Origin: JBKECO01 sp047974745
Lineage (GTDB): Bacteria; Bacillota; Clostridia; Lachnospirales; Lachnospiraceae
Length of the DNA stretch: 64,000 nt
Assembly: GCA_047974745.1 (NCBI GenBank)
Contig: JBKECO010000005.1
Span: 1 to 64,000, forward strand
Direction of reading: 5' to 3'
Shown: in pieces, positions 42,031 through 51,601 of the stretch
Numbering within the stretch: position 1 is the first letter of the stretch
Layout of the letters: each line of letters begins with the position of its first letter
Program-made: the position numbers and the translations under genes
Notes under the pieces: model-generated
The model's database searches: none
Seen by the model: the letters and a program-made list of their open reading frames with translations, nothing else
What the model was told of the DNA's origin: nothing

Positions 42031-44256
42031 ATGGCATTTTTTGCCAATATTATTATTGATATTTCCCAGGAAAAACTGGATAGACCTTTTCAGTATAAGA
42101 TCCCGGATCGATTATATGATCAGATCATTCCAGGGACAAGTGTACTGGTGCCCTTCGGGCGCGGCAACACGATGCGAAGTGGGTTTGTTCTGGAAATAAC
42201 AGAAAAGGCTGAGTTCGAAATAGAGCGAATCAAGGAGATTGCCGGTATTACACCGGGAAGTGTTCCGATCGAGTCTCAGTTGATCGCACTTGCTTCCTGG
42301 ATGCATGTTCATTATGGATCGACCATGAATCAGGCTCTAAAGACCGTACTGCCTATCAAGAAGCAGACCCGTCAGATCCAGTCGAGAAGCATTAAACTTT
42401 TGCTGGATGAAGAGATGGCAAAGCAGCAGCTGGAAGTATTTATAAAGAAGAATCAGACTGCAAGAGCCAGACTTTTGTCGGCTCTATTAGATCATCATGA
42501 GTTAAAGTATGAGATGGTGACCCAGAAGTTGAACGTATCGACTTCTGTCATTCAATATTTTAATGAACAGAAGCTGGCAGAGATCATAAGCAGCATCAGT
42601 TACCGTAATCCCGTTGAGCATCTGACACAGAGAGATTATCAATTGGTTCTCAACGAAGAACAGACGGCTGCAGTGGATTTGATCATGACGGACTACAATA
42701 AAGAGGAATACAATACGTATCTTATTCATGGAATCACTGGCAGTGGAAAGACAGAAGTCTACATGGAACTGATCGCCCAGGTAATTTTGCAGGGCAGGCA
42801 GGCTATCGTTCTGATTCCTGAAATAGCACTTACTTATCAGACGGTGATGCGTTTTTATGACAGATTTGGCGATCGTGTTTCTATTATGAATTCCAAGCTG
42901 TCACAGGGTGAGCGATATGATCAGTTTGAACGGGCCAAAAAGGGAGAGATCGATATTGTGATCGGACCCAGATCAGCCCTTTTTACACCATTTGCAAAAC
43001 TAGGGATCATTATTATAGATGAAGAACATGAAAGCACTTATAAAAGTGAACCACTTCCAAGATATCATGCAAGAGAGACTGGGATCGAACGAGCAAGAAT
43101 GGCCAATGCAAGTGTCATTCTCGGATCAGCAACACCATCCATTGACAGCTATTATCGTGCACTGCAGGGCGAATATAAACTAATCGAATTGCTTCGCAGA
43201 GGCCAGGGGCAGCCATTGCCATCCTGTCAGGTGATCGATCTAAGACAAGAGTTAAGGGAGGGAAATCGCTCTATACTCAGTCTCAGACTGCAGGAACTGA
43301 TTGCAGATCGTTTGCAGAAAAAACAGCAGATCATGCTTTTTTTGAACAGGAGAGGAGTATCTGGCTTTATTTCCTGCCGTGCCTGTGGTCATGTCATGAA
43401 GTGTCCTCATTGCGACGTATCTCTTAGTCTGCATAACAACAACCGGCTCGTCTGCCATTATTGTGGTCATGATGAGGCTGAGCCAGCAAGCTGCCCCGCA
43501 TGCGGTTCAAAATATATTACTGGTTTTAAAGCCGGAACGCAGAAAATTGAAGAGATCATAACAAAACTTTATCCCCAGGCGCGTGTTCTGCGCATGGACT
43601 TTGATACAACAAGAACAAAAAATGGATATGAAAAAATTTTGTCGGAATTTGCGAATCAGGAGGCAGATATCTTAGTGGGCACACAAATGATCGTAAAAGG
43701 TCATGATTTTTCCAATGTGACTCTGGTTGGTATTCTTGCAGCAGATATGTCACTCTATGTGAATGACTACAGGGCATCAGAAAGGACATTCCAGTTGCTG
43801 ACACAGGCAGCTGGAAGGGCCGGAAGAGGTGGTATTCCCGGAGAAGTGGTCGTTCAGACATATACCCCGGACCATTACAGTATTACAACTGCAAAGTCAC
43901 AGGATTACAAAGCATTTTATCAAGAAGAGATGCACTTTCGAGCATTGCTGTCGTATCCGCCTGTGTCGCATCTGCTTCTGATCGTTATTTCAGGAAAATC
44001 AGAAGAAACAGTATCGGAAACAGCACTGCGAGTCAAGTCGCATCTGGAATATAAACTATCGGAACAAAATATAACGGATCGGCCTGCTATCATAGGACCG
44101 GCAGATGCGTCGATATTTAAAATAAGCGATATATACCGCAAGGTAATTTATTGCAAACACTATAATTATCAATTATTAATTCAGCTTAAGGATTGGATTG
44201 AAGAAGAAGGCTTTGAAGGAATTCTTTTTGACTTTGATCCTATGCATGGGTTTTGA
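42031..44256 (+). CDS. priA: Primosomal replication restart helicase PriA
   Basis: A superfamily 2 helicase that reloads the replisome at stalled forks. It has 741 residues. The N-terminal DNA-binding domain starts AFFANIIIDI and has the family DRPFQYKIPD. Walker A is GITGSGKTEVYMELI and the DEAH box is DEEH (IIIDEEHESTYKSEPLPRYH). Eight cysteines form two zinc sites (CRACG, CPHC, CHYCG, CPACGS). The C-terminal helicase motifs ILVGTQMIVKGHDF and LTQAAGRAGRG are intact. The ATG follows AGGTGAATCA, 24 bases after murE. Confidence 0.96.
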   Translation: MAFFANIIIDISQEKLDRPFQYKIPDRLYDQIIPGTSVLVPFGRGNTMRSGFVLEITEKAEFEIERIKEIAGITPGSVPIESQLIALASWMHVHYGSTMNQALKTVLPIKKQTRQIQSRSIKLLLDEEMAKQQLEVFIKKNQTARARLLSALLDHHELKYEMVTQKLNVSTSVIQYFNEQKLAEIISSISYRNPVEHLTQRDYQLVLNEEQTAAVDLIMTDYNKEEYNTYLIHGITGSGKTEVYMELIAQVILQGRQAIVLIPEIALTYQTVMRFYDRFGDRVSIMNSKLSQGERYDQFERAKKGEIDIVIGPRSALFTPFAKLGIIIIDEEHESTYKSEPLPRYHARETGIERARMANASVILGSATPSIDSYYRALQGEYKLIELLRRGQGQPLPSCQVIDLRQELREGNRSILSLRLQELIADRLQKKQQIMLFLNRRGVSGFISCRACGHVMKCPHCDVSLSLHNNNRLVCHYCGHDEAEPASCPACGSKYITGFKAGTQKIEEIITKLYPQARVLRMDFDTTRTKNGYEKILSEFANQEADILVGTQMIVKGHDFSNVTLVGILAADMSLYVNDYRASERTFQLLTQAAGRAGRGGIPGEVVVQTYTPDHYSITTAKSQDYKAFYQEEMHFRALLSYPPVSHLLLIVISGKSEETVSETALRVKSHLEYKLSEQNITDRPAIIGPADASIFKISDIYRKVIYCKHYNYQLLIQLKDWIEEEGFEGILFDFDPMHGF

Positions 44257-44267
44257 ATGGAGGTAAC

Positions 44268-44759
44268 ATGGCAATTCGTAAAATCAGGATCCAGGGGGAT
44301 CCAGTACTGGAAAAGAACTGCAAGGAGGTAAAAGAAATCACACCGAGAATCAGGGTGTTGATCGAGGATATGATCGATACGATGTATGATGCATTCGGTG
44401 TGGGTCTGGCAGCACCGCAGGTAGGAATACTCAAACGCATCATAGTCATTGATGTTGGGGAAGGACCAATGGTTCTGATCAATCCACAGATTATCGAGGA
44501 GGATGGAGAACAGACTGGCAGCGAAGGCTGTTTATCACTTCCTGGCAAAGCAGGAATCGTTACTCGTCCCAATCATGTTATTGTCAAGGCATATGATGAA
44601 ACGATGAAGGAAGTGATCGTAGAGGGAGAAGAATTACTGGCGCGGGCACTCTGCCATGAGATCGATCATCTGAATGGTCATTTTTATACAGAGCTTGTTG
44701 AAGGCGATATTTATGATGTTACACATGAAGCTGAGGAGGATCCGGATACATGCGAGTGA
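44268..44759 (+). CDS. def: Peptide deformylase
   Basis: Removes the formyl group from nascent peptides. It has 163 residues from the ATG at 44268, after GGAGG. All three motifs are exact: GVGLAAPQVG (motif 1), EGCLSLPG (motif 2, Cys ligand) and HEIDHLNG (motif 3, HExxH). The EGCLS form is usual for type 1 enzymes. Its 3' end overlaps fmt by 10 bases, the classic def-fmt pair. Confidence 0.97.
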   Translation: MAIRKIRIQGDPVLEKNCKEVKEITPRIRVLIEDMIDTMYDAFGVGLAAPQVGILKRIIVIDVGEGPMVLINPQIIEEDGEQTGSEGCLSLPGKAGIVTRPNHVIVKAYDETMKEVIVEGEELLARALCHEIDHLNGHFYTELVEGDIYDVTHEAEEDPDTCE

Positions 44760-45688
44760 TTTTTATGGGTACACCTGATTTCGCAGTATCTGCACTGGAG
44801 GCGATCCTACAGAACGGACATGAGGTCCTTCTGGTAGTGACAAAACCAGATAAGCCAAAAGGAAGAGGCAAAGCAATGCAGAGTCCGGCAGTCAAGGAAT
44901 GTGCCGTATCACATGGCCTCAAGGTATTTCAGCCTGTCAGGATCAGAGAACCGGAACCGACGGAGTATCTTCGATCATTCGGGGCAGATATTTTTATCGT
45001 CGCTGCTTTTGGGCAGATACTTTCTAAAGAAATACTGCAAATGCCAAACTATGGCTGTATCAATATTCATGCATCCCTGTTACCAAAGTACAGAGGTGCA
45101 GCTCCGATTCAATGGGCGATCATAAATGGAGATCCAGTAACAGGGGTCACTACGATGCGTATGGATGTGGGCGTGGATACAGGTGATATGATCTTAAAGA
45201 AGGAAGTGGAGATCGCCCCTGATGAAACGGGAGGCTCTTTATTTGCCAAGCTGCAGGAGTCCGGAGCACAGTTGATCGTAGAGACGATGGCGGCGCTTAA
45301 AGATCATACAGCTGTTTATGAAGAACAGGTGGAGTCAGAAGCAACGCATGTTGGTATGATTCAAAAGCAGATGGGTAAAATCGATTGGCAGAAAAAAGCA
45401 ATAGAAATCGAACGTCTGATACGTGGACTCGATCCGTGGCCCAGTGCATATACAGCCTTTGAAGGGAAGGTATTAAAGCTCTGGAAGGCGAAAGTCAACC
45501 CATATTCAGAGCCAGGCGCTATCCCTGGTCAGGTCATTGAGACAGACAAAGAATACATAAGAGTACAGACAGGGGAAGGTAGCCTGGATATCTTTGAGCT
45601 GCAGCTCGAAGGCAAAAAGAGACTCGATACAGAAACATTTTTACTCGGTCACAAAATCAAGAAAGGAATCGTCTTTGGCGATTCATAA
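44750..45688 (+). CDS. fmt: Methionyl-tRNA formyltransferase
   Basis: Formylates initiator Met-tRNA using 10-formyl-THF. It has 312 residues. MRVIFMGTPDFAVSALEAIL starts the Rossmann domain, the SLLPKYRGAAPIQWAI block carries the catalytic HASLLP and the nearby Asn, and MDVGVDTGDMIL carries the catalytic Asp. The C-terminal OB-fold is present. Gene and start overlap def. Confidence 0.97.
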   Translation: MRVIFMGTPDFAVSALEAILQNGHEVLLVVTKPDKPKGRGKAMQSPAVKECAVSHGLKVFQPVRIREPEPTEYLRSFGADIFIVAAFGQILSKEILQMPNYGCINIHASLLPKYRGAAPIQWAIINGDPVTGVTTMRMDVGVDTGDMILKKEVEIAPDETGGSLFAKLQESGAQLIVETMAALKDHTAVYEEQVESEATHVGMIQKQMGKIDWQKKAIEIERLIRGLDPWPSAYTAFEGKVLKLWKAKVNPYSEPGAIPGQVIETDKEYIRVQTGEGSLDIFELQLEGKKRLDTETFLLGHKIKKGIVFGDS

Positions 45689-45700
45689 GGAGGAAATATT

Positions 45701-46408
45701 ATGCCATTATATTTTGCACTATGGGATCCGACCTATATTTTAGTAATTATCGGAGTGATCATTACCCTTGCAGCATCTGCACGTGTAAAGTCAACATTTC
45801 AAAAATATTCGAAGGAACGAAGCATGTCGAATATGACTGGAGCTCAGGCGGCAGAGCGGGTTCTGCGTTCTGCGGGAATCAATGATGTGGAGGTACGCCA
45901 TGTTACAGGAAATCTTACCGATCATTATGATCCAAGAAATAAGACACTGAATCTGTCAGATCCTGTGTACAATTCTACATCTGTTGCGGCAATTGGAGTT
46001 GCAGCACATGAATGCGGACATGCGATTCAGCATCAGAAAGCATATCTTCCATTGACAATGAGAAGTGCGATCGTACCGGTTGCCAATTTTGGCTCTGTAC
46101 TTGCCTGGCCACTGATTATTATCGGACTATTCTTTACGTCTAATACCGGAAGCACACTGATTACACTTGGAATCATCTGTTTTTCATTTGCGGTACTGTT
46201 TCAGATCGTCACACTTCCGGTGGAATTCGATGCATCAGCCAGAGCAGTCAGAATTCTGGGAGAAACAGGAATATTGAATAGCGAAGAACTTCCTAAGACG
46301 AAAAAAGTACTTCAGGCAGCAGCACTCACTTATGTAGCAGGTGCAGCAGCAGCAATACTTCAACTCCTTCGACTGATCTTATTATTCGGTGGCAGAAATA
46401 ATGACTGA
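45701..46408 (+). CDS. YugP-type membrane zinc metallopeptidase
   Basis: 235 residues. A first membrane helix (about 12-30) is followed by the catalytic AAHECGHAIQHQ, an HExxH site, then two to three membrane helices and a later EFDASARAVRIL, where the third ligand (Glu or Asp) is expected. This is the family of Bacillus YugP, predicted membrane proteases without a known target. GGAGGAAATATT before the ATG is a strong ribosome site. Its C-terminus overlaps the start of rsmB. Confidence 0.88.
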   Translation: MPLYFALWDPTYILVIIGVIITLAASARVKSTFQKYSKERSMSNMTGAQAAERVLRSAGINDVEVRHVTGNLTDHYDPRNKTLNLSDPVYNSTSVAAIGVAAHECGHAIQHQKAYLPLTMRSAIVPVANFGSVLAWPLIIIGLFFTSNTGSTLITLGIICFSFAVLFQIVTLPVEFDASARAVRILGETGILNSEELPKTKKVLQAAALTYVAGAAAAILQLLRLILLFGGRNND

Positions 46409-47732
46409 TCATGTCAATAGTAGAGAGCTCGTACTTTCCATTCTTCTTTCTGTCATAAAGGATCAGGAATATAGTCATATTGCATTGCATGACGTCCTGA
46501 CCAAATATGGATATCTCTCAAAGCAAGAAAGAAGCTTTATCACGAGACTGTCTGAGGGAACCCTTGAGCGAATGATCGAACTTGATTATGTGATCGATCA
46601 GTATTCCAATACAAAGGTCAGCAAAATGAAGTCGGTTATATGCTGTATCCTGAGAATGGGTGTATACCAGATTCTCTATATGAATGCGATTCCAGACTCA
46701 GCGGCCTGTAACGAAGCAGTCAGATTAGCTGAAAAAAAGGGATTTCGCAATCTCAAGGGATTCGTAAATGGTGTCCTTCGGACTGTCAGCAGAAATGCAG
46801 ATCATATTCCATATCCAGACGAGATAACCGATCACTATGCCTATCTCAGTGTAAAATATGCCATGCCAGTTTGGATCATCCGTCAATGGGAAACAGATTA
46901 TGGCATCAGTGCGACAAGAAAGATACTGGAATCCTTTTATTCCGGATTTCAGACAACGATCCGTACAAATCTTTTAAGAATAACACCCTCAGAGCTGATG
47001 AAAAACCTGCAAATAGCAGGTGTTACAGTTGAACCTGTGGTCTATCAGGATTTCCCTGAACTGACCTATGCATTTCGAATCAGCGATTATGATAATCTGG
47101 CTTCCCTCTCCAGCTTTCAAAAGGGTGAATTCAGTGTGCAGGATATCAGTTCAATGCTGGTTGCTGAGATTGCAGGTGTGAAAGATAACGATTATGTAAT
47201 CGATGTCTGTGCAGCACCGGGAGGAAAGAGTATACATATTGCAGAAAAAATGCATGGTACGGGAATGGTCGAAGCGAGGGATCTGACTGAATATAAGGTC
47301 AGTCTGATCAAGGACACGATTCAGCGGCTGCAGATATCGAATGTAAGAACAAAACAAATGGATGCGACGGTCTTTGATGAAGGCTCTGTGGAAGCAGCGG
47401 ATATTCTGATCGCAGATCTGCCCTGCTCAGGCCTTGGTGTCATGCGAAGGAAAACAGATATCAAATATAAAATGACACCGGAAAAAGAAGCTGACCTTGC
47501 AGCATTGCAAAAAGAAATTCTTTCAGTGGTGTACAGATATGTTAAAATAGGCGGACATCTGTTATTTTCTACCTGTACCTTGAACAAACAGGAAAATGAG
47601 GACAATACGATCTGGTTCCTGAATCAATTTCCGGAGTTCGAAAAGGTCAGTGAGAGGCAGATATTTCCCTTTGAAGAAGATGGAGATGGATTTTATATTG
47701 CAAAGTTTAAACGAAAATCAAGCGCAGGGTAA
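46401..47732 (+). CDS. rsmB: 16S rRNA (cytosine(967)-C(5))-methyltransferase RsmB
   Basis: 443 residues. The N-terminal NusB-like domain (RELVLSILLSVI to VNGVLRTVSRN) is joined to a C-terminal RNA m5C methyltransferase domain with SAM motif VIDVCAAPGGKSIHIAEK, ADLPCSGLGVMRRKTD and the catalytic Cys motif FSTCTLNKQEN. The ATG at 46401 overlaps the previous stop by 8 bases; a GTG at 46389 would overlap more. Confidence 0.94.
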   Translation: MTDHVNSRELVLSILLSVIKDQEYSHIALHDVLTKYGYLSKQERSFITRLSEGTLERMIELDYVIDQYSNTKVSKMKSVICCILRMGVYQILYMNAIPDSAACNEAVRLAEKKGFRNLKGFVNGVLRTVSRNADHIPYPDEITDHYAYLSVKYAMPVWIIRQWETDYGISATRKILESFYSGFQTTIRTNLLRITPSELMKNLQIAGVTVEPVVYQDFPELTYAFRISDYDNLASLSSFQKGEFSVQDISSMLVAEIAGVKDNDYVIDVCAAPGGKSIHIAEKMHGTGMVEARDLTEYKVSLIKDTIQRLQISNVRTKQMDATVFDEGSVEAADILIADLPCSGLGVMRRKTDIKYKMTPEKEADLAALQKEILSVVYRYVKIGGHLLFSTCTLNKQENEDNTIWFLNQFPEFEKVSERQIFPFEEDGDGFYIAKFKRKSSAG

Positions 47733-47748
47733 TTACCCCGGTGAGGGA

Positions 47749-48774
47749 GTGGACATCAAGTCTATGACACTGCCGCAGCTGACTGCATTCATAAGCGGCG
47801 TGGATGAAAAAGCATTTCGTGCCAAACAGCTATATCAGTGGATGCATCAGAAGCTGGCGGCTGATTTTGATGAAATGTCGAATCTTCCAACAGCACTGCG
47901 TACAAAGCTAAAAGAAAAAACAGAATATACAGCACTTGAACTGATAGAAAAGCAAGTGTCAAAGGAAGATGGCACCAGAAAGTATCTGTTCCGGTTAGAG
48001 GATGGACAGGTCATTGAGAGTGTTCTGATGAAATACAAGCATGGTAATTCCATCTGTATCTCATCCCAGGCAGGCTGCCGTATGGGCTGTACCTTTTGTG
48101 CATCTGCACTGAATGGGCTGCAGAGGAACTTAAGACCTTCGGAAATGCTGGATCAGATCTACAGGATTCAGCGTGACAGCGGCGAAAGGATATCGAATAT
48201 CGTTGTCATGGGCACGGGAGAACCCTTGGATAATTATGACAATCTGATCCGGTTCCTCAGTCTGATATCCGATGAGAACGGCCTCAACATCAGTCAGAGA
48301 CACATTACGGTTTCTACCTGTGGCATCGTGCCAAGGATCTATGATCTGGCCAAAGAAAACCTTCAGATCACCCTTGCCTTATCACTACATGCACCGACCC
48401 AGGCCAAGCGGCAGGAATTGCTGCCGATCGCTAAATCATATGGACTGGATGAGCTCATGGAGTCGGTAAAATATTACTTCGAGCAGACCGGGAGAAGGAT
48501 CACGATCGAGTATAGTCTCGTGAAGGGTAAGAACGATACCTCGGAGGATGCAGCACAGCTGAGCGCCTTGCTAAAGAACATGAATTGTCACGTAAATCTC
48601 ATTCCGGTAAACCCGATCAAAGAAAGAGAATATGTCCAGCCCGACCAGCATTTGATCCTCGCTTTTAAAAATAAACTTGAAAAAAATGGAATAAATGTTA
48701 CTATTAGAAGGGAAATGGGAAGAGATATTGAGGGAGCTTGTGGGCAGCTTCGAAAGAGCTATATGGAAAGGTAG
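47749..48774 (+). CDS. rlmN: Dual-specificity 23S rRNA/tRNA adenine methyltransferase RlmN
   Basis: A radical SAM enzyme that makes m2A in 23S rRNA (2503) and in some tRNAs (37). The 4Fe-4S cluster motif is CRMGCTFCAS, and the C-terminal catalytic Cys lies in GRDIEGACGQL. The start is not certain. DIKSMTLPQL is where family members begin, so I take GTG 47749 (341 residues), with ATG 47764 as the alternative. The open frame runs back into rsmB to 47650, but no ribosome site supports that. Its 3' end is directly followed by the PP2C gene. Confidence 0.93.
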   Translation: MDIKSMTLPQLTAFISGVDEKAFRAKQLYQWMHQKLAADFDEMSNLPTALRTKLKEKTEYTALELIEKQVSKEDGTRKYLFRLEDGQVIESVLMKYKHGNSICISSQAGCRMGCTFCASALNGLQRNLRPSEMLDQIYRIQRDSGERISNIVVMGTGEPLDNYDNLIRFLSLISDENGLNISQRHITVSTCGIVPRIYDLAKENLQITLALSLHAPTQAKRQELLPIAKSYGLDELMESVKYYFEQTGRRITIEYSLVKGKNDTSEDAAQLSALLKNMNCHVNLIPVNPIKEREYVQPDQHLILAFKNKLEKNGINVTIRREMGRDIEGACGQLRKSYMER

Positions 48775-48787
48775 GACAAACAAATTT

Positions 48788-49528
48788 ATGAAGACATTTT
48801 CCATTACCGATGTCGGGCAATTACGAGGGAGTAATCAGGACAGCTGTCATGTGTCCGATTCATCTATTGGTAATTTACCAAATTTGTTTCTTGTAGCTGA
48901 TGGAATGGGCGGTCACCAGGCTGGTGAATTTGCTGCGAACTATACAGTTACTTGTATCGTTGATACAGTAAAGGATTCACAGGAGCATGATCCGGAATCC
49001 ATTTTAATTGAAGCAATCAATGCTGCGAACAGAAATCTGATCGAAAATGCATCAATGGACGAATCCAGGCATGGAATGGGTACGACCGTAGTTGCAGCGT
49101 CCGTGACGAATGGTCATCTGACCGTAGCAAATGTAGGGGACAGCAGACTTTATATTGTCAACCAGTCGATCAGACAGGTGACAAGAGACCATTCACTGGT
49201 AGAGGAAATGGTCAGATTAGGTGAAATGAACAGAGAAGAAGCCAAAAGACACCCAGACAGAAACATTATAACTCGTGCTGTCGGAGCGTCCAATGAGATT
49301 CGAATCGATATTTTTCATGAAGAAGTCTGCATGGGGGATTTCATTCTGATGTGTTCAGATGGACTCACAAATATGATAGAGGATGAAACGATCCTTTCTA
49401 TTTTTATGAGCCAGCCGAATATAACCAAAATAGCTGAAAAATTAGTCGAGACTGCAAATTCTAACGGCGGTGCAGACAATATCACGGTCGTGTTAGTGGA
49501 ACCATTTTCTGATGAGGTGAAAGAATGA
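48788..49528 (+). CDS. stp: PP2C-family serine/threonine phosphatase (Stp/PrpC)
   Basis: A 246-residue Mn-dependent phosphatase that reverses PrkC phosphorylation. The motifs are GSNQDS, VADGMGGHQAGE, ANVGDSRLYIV, LMCSDGLTNM and GGADNITVVLVE, with all metal-binding Asp present. It starts at the ATG at 48788; the longer frame from 48695 overlaps rlmN and is rejected. Its stop overlaps the start of prkC (ATGA), the standard phosphatase-kinase pair. Confidence 0.95.
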   Translation: MKTFSITDVGQLRGSNQDSCHVSDSSIGNLPNLFLVADGMGGHQAGEFAANYTVTCIVDTVKDSQEHDPESILIEAINAANRNLIENASMDESRHGMGTTVVAASVTNGHLTVANVGDSRLYIVNQSIRQVTRDHSLVEEMVRLGEMNREEAKRHPDRNIITRAVGASNEIRIDIFHEEVCMGDFILMCSDGLTNMIEDETILSIFMSQPNITKIAEKLVETANSNGGADNITVVLVEPFSDEVKE

Positions 49529-51594
49529 TAGCAATGGGTATGTTTGTAGCAGATCGCTACGAGATTGTAGAAAAAATCGGTGCCGGAGGCATGTCAGATG
49601 TATATAAAGCGAGAGATCACGTTCTGGGAAGATTCGTTGCAGTAAAGATACTAAAGAATGAATTCAGCGAAGATGTGAACTTTGTTACAAAATTTCGAAC
49701 TGAGGCGCAGTCAGCAGCCAGTCTTGAGCATCCGAATATCGTAAATATTTACGATGTCGGCAGCGAGGCCGGCATTTATTATATAGTGATGGAATTTGTG
49801 GAAGGCGTGACATTAAAGACCTATATCGAGAAAAAAGGCCAGTTGTCCTACAAAGAAGCAGTCAGTATTGCCATTCAGGTAGGAAGAGGAATCGAGGCTG
49901 CTCATGCAAAGCACATCATACATAGAGATATTAAGCCTCAAAATATTCTGATCTCCACCGAAGGGAAAGCGAAGGTGACAGATTTTGGTATCGCCAGAGC
50001 AGTTTCCAGCAATACCATCAGTGCAGATGTGATGGGATCTGTCCATTATGCATCTCCAGAGCAGGCAAGAAATGGATTTGTAGATGGGAAAAGTGATATA
50101 TATTCTCTGGGAATCGTAATGTATGAGATGGTGACTGGAAGAGTACCTTATGATGGAGATACGACGGTAGCCATTGCGATACAGCATCTTCAGGATGAAA
50201 TGGTGACTCCGAGCGCATATGCACCTGACCTGCCAATCAGTTTTGAGAAGATCATACTGAAATGTACACAAAAAAGTCCGGACAGAAGGTATGCCAATAT
50301 CAGTGATCTGCTGATCGATTTGAAAAAAGTCCTGATCAGTCCAAACGAAGACTTCGTCACGATCATACCGAGTCTGACCCAGACAAAAACACGGGAAATC
50401 AATGAAACAGAATTATCGCAGATTAAAAATGCCCGATTCGTGGAAACACCGGAAAGAGGGAGTGAATCTGTAAAGGCATCTGCCTCGGAGGACGAGGAAG
50501 ATGATGAAGATACAGGAATGCTGAATCCCAAGATGGAAAAAGCAGTGACAATTGCTGGAATCGTAGCAGCAGTCATCATTTTTATCATAGTGATCGTACT
50601 TGTCGGGAATATCACAGGTCTGTTCGGATCGGGCAGAACCAGTACGGAAACCACAGAGACCGAACTGACAGAGACGCAGACAGAGACAGAGACAAGCACC
50701 GAAGAGACAGTAGCAATGATCGATATCACTGGAATGACATTTGACGACGCGAAGCAGGCACTCTCAGAACTGGAGCTTGGAATTAAAAAAGCAGGGACTG
50801 ATTATTCCGATACCATTGAAGAGGGAAGCATCCTGTCACAGGATGTGGAAAGAGGAGAAAAAGTAGAGAAAAATACGACGATCAATGTTGTCGTAAGCTC
50901 AGGACCTGAAGAAACAGAGGAAGTGATCGAAACGGTATCGGTACCTGATGTATCGGGACAAAGTGAGTCCGCAGCGAGATCGACTCTGACGGCAGCAGGA
51001 TTAAAGGTCGACAGTGTTACTTCTGAATACAGTTCATCCGTTGACTCTGGGGATGTTATCTCTCAGACACCGACAGCTGGAAGTACGTTGAATAAAGGAG
51101 ACTCCGTGAGTCTCGTGGTAAGCCAGGGCGAAGAATCCATTTCTGTGCCATATGTGATCAATATGTCTGAAGCGGAAGCGATCAGCACACTAGAAGCAGC
51201 CGGACTCGTGGTGTCAAATAATTCGACTGAGTATAATGACAGTGTTCCGGACGGAGAAGTCATCAGCCAGAGCATCAGCTCAGGATCACTCGTTGAGCGT
51301 GGAACCAAGATCAAGCTGGTCATCAGTCTCGGAGCCAAGATCAATTACTATACCTGCGAAGCTACGATCAGTGCGCCTGAAAGTACTAATGTTACAAGTG
51401 CAGATATTTTACTGACAGACAAGGATGGAAATGAACTGCAGAGCTGGAAAGGAATAGCGATCGCAGAATTCCCATATACGATTTCCGTCACAGATATTGA
51501 GGAAAGCAGTACAGGTACGATCACCATAACCTGGTATCTGGATGATGCAACAACAAGTGTACAAACCCAGTCAGTTTCATTTACGAAGCAATAG
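49525..51594 (+). CDS. prkC: PASTA-domain serine/threonine kinase (PrkC/Stk)
   Basis: A 689-residue membrane kinase that senses cell-wall fragments and controls growth and germination. The kinase domain (about 10-275) has the Gly loop IGAGGMSDVYKA, VAVKIL, HRDIKPQN, DFGIARA and ASPEQ. One membrane helix is near 339-364, followed by a Thr/Glu-rich linker. Three PASTA domains follow (about 395-460, 470-535 and 539-600), then a C-terminal beta domain of about 85 residues that is not PASTA. Three PASTA units is usual for Firmicutes. Confidence 0.95.
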   Translation: MIAMGMFVADRYEIVEKIGAGGMSDVYKARDHVLGRFVAVKILKNEFSEDVNFVTKFRTEAQSAASLEHPNIVNIYDVGSEAGIYYIVMEFVEGVTLKTYIEKKGQLSYKEAVSIAIQVGRGIEAAHAKHIIHRDIKPQNILISTEGKAKVTDFGIARAVSSNTISADVMGSVHYASPEQARNGFVDGKSDIYSLGIVMYEMVTGRVPYDGDTTVAIAIQHLQDEMVTPSAYAPDLPISFEKIILKCTQKSPDRRYANISDLLIDLKKVLISPNEDFVTIIPSLTQTKTREINETELSQIKNARFVETPERGSESVKASASEDEEDDEDTGMLNPKMEKAVTIAGIVAAVIIFIIVIVLVGNITGLFGSGRTSTETTETELTETQTETETSTEETVAMIDITGMTFDDAKQALSELELGIKKAGTDYSDTIEEGSILSQDVERGEKVEKNTTINVVVSSGPEETEEVIETVSVPDVSGQSESAARSTLTAAGLKVDSVTSEYSSSVDSGDVISQTPTAGSTLNKGDSVSLVVSQGEESISVPYVINMSEAEAISTLEAAGLVVSNNSTEYNDSVPDGEVISQSISSGSLVERGTKIKLVISLGAKINYYTCEATISAPESTNVTSADILLTDKDGNELQSWKGIAIAEFPYTISVTDIEESSTGTITITWYLDDATTSVQTQSVSFTKQ

Positions 51595-51601
51595 GAATAC
51601 T

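Noticed and set aside
47727..47738. Palindrome GGGTAATTACCC at the rsmB stop as an operator or terminator
   Set aside because: It has no T-run and no promoter beside it, and lies at an operon-internal junction; short enough to occur by chance.
50190..50729. Minus-strand frame of 179 codons
   Set aside because: Antisense of prkC; the Ser/Val repeats mirror its Thr/Glu-rich linker.
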